The notes beneath the pieces are model-generated. The model was not told the origin of the DNA and made no database searches. It saw nothing but the letters and a program-made list of their open reading frames with translations. From Candidatus Aenigmatarchaeota archaeon (GTDB taxonomy: Archaea; Aenigmatarchaeota; Aenigmatarchaeia; GW2011-AR5; WALA01): 6,999 nt of DNA. The stretch spans positions 1 through 6,999 of the forward strand of contig WALQ01000065.1 in the NCBI GenBank assembly GCA_015522745.1. The letters are read 5' to 3'. Position 1 is the first letter of the stretch, and each line of letters begins with the position of its first letter. The position numbers and the translations under genes are program-made. Below, in pieces: positions 6,056 through 6,999 of this stretch.

Positions 6056-6876
6056 AAAATCTTTACCTCGTCTATGACTCCGTCGGAATCACGGTCGTAT
6101 CCACGCACAACGTTTGCGCCGGTGAGCTCATCAAAGTGCTTCACAAGCGCGACCACGGCGGAGCGCGTTCCGCGATAGCTCCTCCCGGCGAGAACTAGAA
6201 CGTGAGCACTTTTGTTCCACGGATTTCTCGCGCGGACGACTATGCCAACGTCCTCATGGGCATACGTCTTTTTCGCCACAATGTTCCATTTCCTGTCAAA
6301 GTGGATTTTCAAGTGTGCGTTGAGCTTTTCCATCACCGTGTTTACGGCGGGTCCTCCGACGACTATCATGTTTTTGCTCGCATCGCGGACGTTCGTGTCG
6401 CGCACCGTTGCGAGCCCAGAGTAGGCGAAGTGCCCAAGAAACATCGAGAGGTCTGAAACGGATTCTATGTCGCGGGAGACGTTCCCGAACTTTCCATGGG
6501 ACACGGGCGAGCCAACGATTACAAGCGCGTCCAATCGGCCGTTCTTGACGAACCCGTCAAGTATCTTCGGTACACTTTTCGACAGCGTGACGCGCGAAAA
6601 CTCGCCTATGCGTATGAGAAACGCCTTCGATGCCAGCGAGAAGTACGTTGTCTTTATCCCGCCAACGAGCGCGCGCTTTGACTCCACTATGAATCCCGAG
6701 CGCTTCAATTTCTTAATGTGGTAGTAAAGCGTCTGTTCGTTCATTCCGAGCTCACGTGCCATCTCCATTGGGTACATGTCGCGCTTGAGCAGGAGCTTGA
6801 GTATGCGCTTGTCGGCGCGGCTGAGTATGTCAACTTCCTTCGTCCCTATTCCGAAATCCCCGTCTATCGTTATCAT
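6049..6876 (-). CDS. winged-helix regulator with S-layer-like C-terminal domain
   Basis: This 275-residue protein has two parts. Residues about 17-80 form an ArsR-like winged helix: DKRILKLLL, then a recognition region around MARELGMNEQTLYYHIKKLK (39-58), and a wing at 61-80. Residues about 115-275 resemble a domain shared with archaeal S-layer proteins and some archaeal regulators, with GSPVSHG (122-128), FLGHF (146-150), VGGPAVN (173-179), ARNPWN (216-221) and AGRSYRGTRSA (230-240). It ends with DRDSDGVIDEV (261-271), an aspartate loop like an EF-hand or dockerin calcium loop (Asp261, Asp263, Asp265, Asp269). There is no signal peptide or membrane segment, so it should act in the cytoplasm as a DNA-binding protein. 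The ligand is unknown. It is first in the operon with trm1 and the glycosylase. A perfect palindrome lies between its TATA-like box and start codon, which suggests autoregulation. The HTH is firm and the C-terminal relationship moderate. Confidence 0.8.
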   Translation of the reverse strand: MITIDGDFGIGTKEVDILSRADKRILKLLLKRDMYPMEMARELGMNEQTLYYHIKKLKRSGFIVESKRALVGGIKTTYFSLASKAFLIRIGEFSRVTLSKSVPKILDGFVKNGRLDALVIVGSPVSHGKFGNVSRDIESVSDLSMFLGHFAYSGLATVRDTNVRDASKNMIVVGGPAVNTVMEKLNAHLKIHFDRKWNIVAKKTYAHEDVGIVVRARNPWNKSAHVLVLAGRSYRGTRSAVVALVKHFDELTGANVVRGYDRDSDGVIDEVKILE

Positions 6877-6884
6877 GCAACCAC

Positions 6885-6900
6885 TATGAAAAAATTCATA
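6885..6900. promoter_or_regulatory. candidate operator (perfect inverted repeat)
   Basis: TATGAA-AAAA-TTCATA is a perfect 6-4-6 inverted repeat. It lies 8 nt before the regulator start codon and touches its TATA-like box, covering the expected RNA polymerase start region. This is where an archaeal repressor would block initiation, and the downstream gene encodes a winged-helix protein. It lies in an AT-rich stretch, so chance is a real alternative. Confidence 0.45.
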
Positions 6901-6906
6901 ATATAA
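6899..6906 (-). promoter_or_regulatory. TATA-like box of the regulator-trm1-glycosylase operon
   Basis: TTATATTA on the minus strand ends 22 nt before the ATG at 6876. This matches the spacing seen for the kinase and acetyltransferase genes, and there is no clear SD, so the operon mRNA is probably leaderless at its 5' end. Confidence 0.55.
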
Positions 6907-6927
6907 TTAAAATTTTTTTAATAAAAC

Positions 6928-6935
6928 TTTTTAAA
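6928..6935 (+). promoter_or_regulatory. candidate TATA-like box of the phosphohexomutase gene
   Basis: TTTTTAAA ends 29 nt before the ATG at 6965, predicting a leader of only about 7 nt. A weak SD-like GAGTGA (6955-6960) sits 4 nt before the ATG. The region between the two divergent starts is about 88 bases, and 6891-6935 contains only two G/C bases. Confidence 0.45.
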
Positions 6936-6964
6936 CGTTCGATTCCGAGTAAAAGAGTGATAAC

Positions 6965-6999
6965 ATGCTTTTCGGATCAAGTGGAATAAGGCGCGTGAT
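6965..6999 (+). CDS. phosphohexomutase, N-terminal fragment (phosphomannomutase/phosphoglucosamine mutase-like)
   Basis: Only the first 11 codons are inside the window, reading MLFGSSGIRRV. This matches the start of archaeal phosphohexomutases, whose N-terminus is typically M-FGTSGIRG, with the conserved GIR phosphate-binding segment. Such enzymes interconvert hexose-6- and hexose-1-phosphates (mannose, glucose or glucosamine) and feed sugar nucleotides for glycosylation. The substrate cannot be told from this fragment. No in-frame start exists upstream because a stop lies at 6950-6952. The gene is divergent from the regulator gene and shares its AT-rich promoter region. Confidence 0.62.
   Translation, partial: MLFGSSGIRRV

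Noticed and set aside
5666..6178. A 170-codon open frame on the plus strand opposite trm1 and the end of the regulator gene.
   Set aside because: It crosses two well-supported minus-strand genes, lacks recognisable motifs, and has no promoter or SD. The GC-rich codons of the true genes explain the long frame.

Overview
The window is a piece of an archaeal chromosome. It carries a single-fold archaeal histone, a transcription factor B (TFB), an archaeal-type Trm1 tRNA methyltransferase, TATA-like boxes in place of bacterial -10/-35 elements, and genes that either look leaderless or use short Shine-Dalgarno (SD) sites. Gene density is very high, with eight complete genes and the first codons of a ninth. 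There is no mobile element, CRISPR array, stable RNA gene or intergenic gap over about 120 bases. The lineage cannot be fixed from this piece. A histone-bearing euryarchaeal or DPANN-type archaeon fits, and a phosphotransacetylase gene suggests fermentative acetate or acetyl-phosphate metabolism.

Layout. (a) Bases 1-1125, plus strand: a histone gene overlaps a phosphate acetyltransferase gene by ATGA. (b) Bases 1126-2349, plus strand: a promoter region with several TATA-like boxes, then tfb. Its product carries an unusual lysine-rich C-terminal tail of about 70 residues. (c) Bases 2350-4464, minus strand: a lipid-kinase-family gene whose stop codon abuts the tfb stop with no gap, and a two-domain acetyltransferase-like (YghO-type) gene. 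Each has its own TATA-like box 22 nt before its start codon. (d) Bases 4498-6876, minus strand: a tight three-gene operon read in the order winged-helix regulator with an S-layer-like C-terminal domain, trm1 (tRNA G26 dimethylation), then 3-methyladenine DNA glycosylase (base excision repair). (e) Bases 6877-6999: an AT-rich divergent promoter region with a perfect inverted repeat, then the first 11 codons of a probable phosphohexomutase on the plus strand.

Most of the content is information-processing housekeeping: chromatin, transcription initiation, tRNA modification and DNA repair, mixed with a few metabolic enzymes. No dedicated new multi-gene system such as a defence island or secretion locus is evident. 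The points most worth following are the basic tail on TFB, the likely double use of that tail's A-rich DNA as a terminator for the facing gene, the regulator fused to an S-layer-like and calcium-loop-like domain with a palindrome at its own predicted start site, the Pta gene coupled to a histone, and the uniform leaderless promoter spacing.
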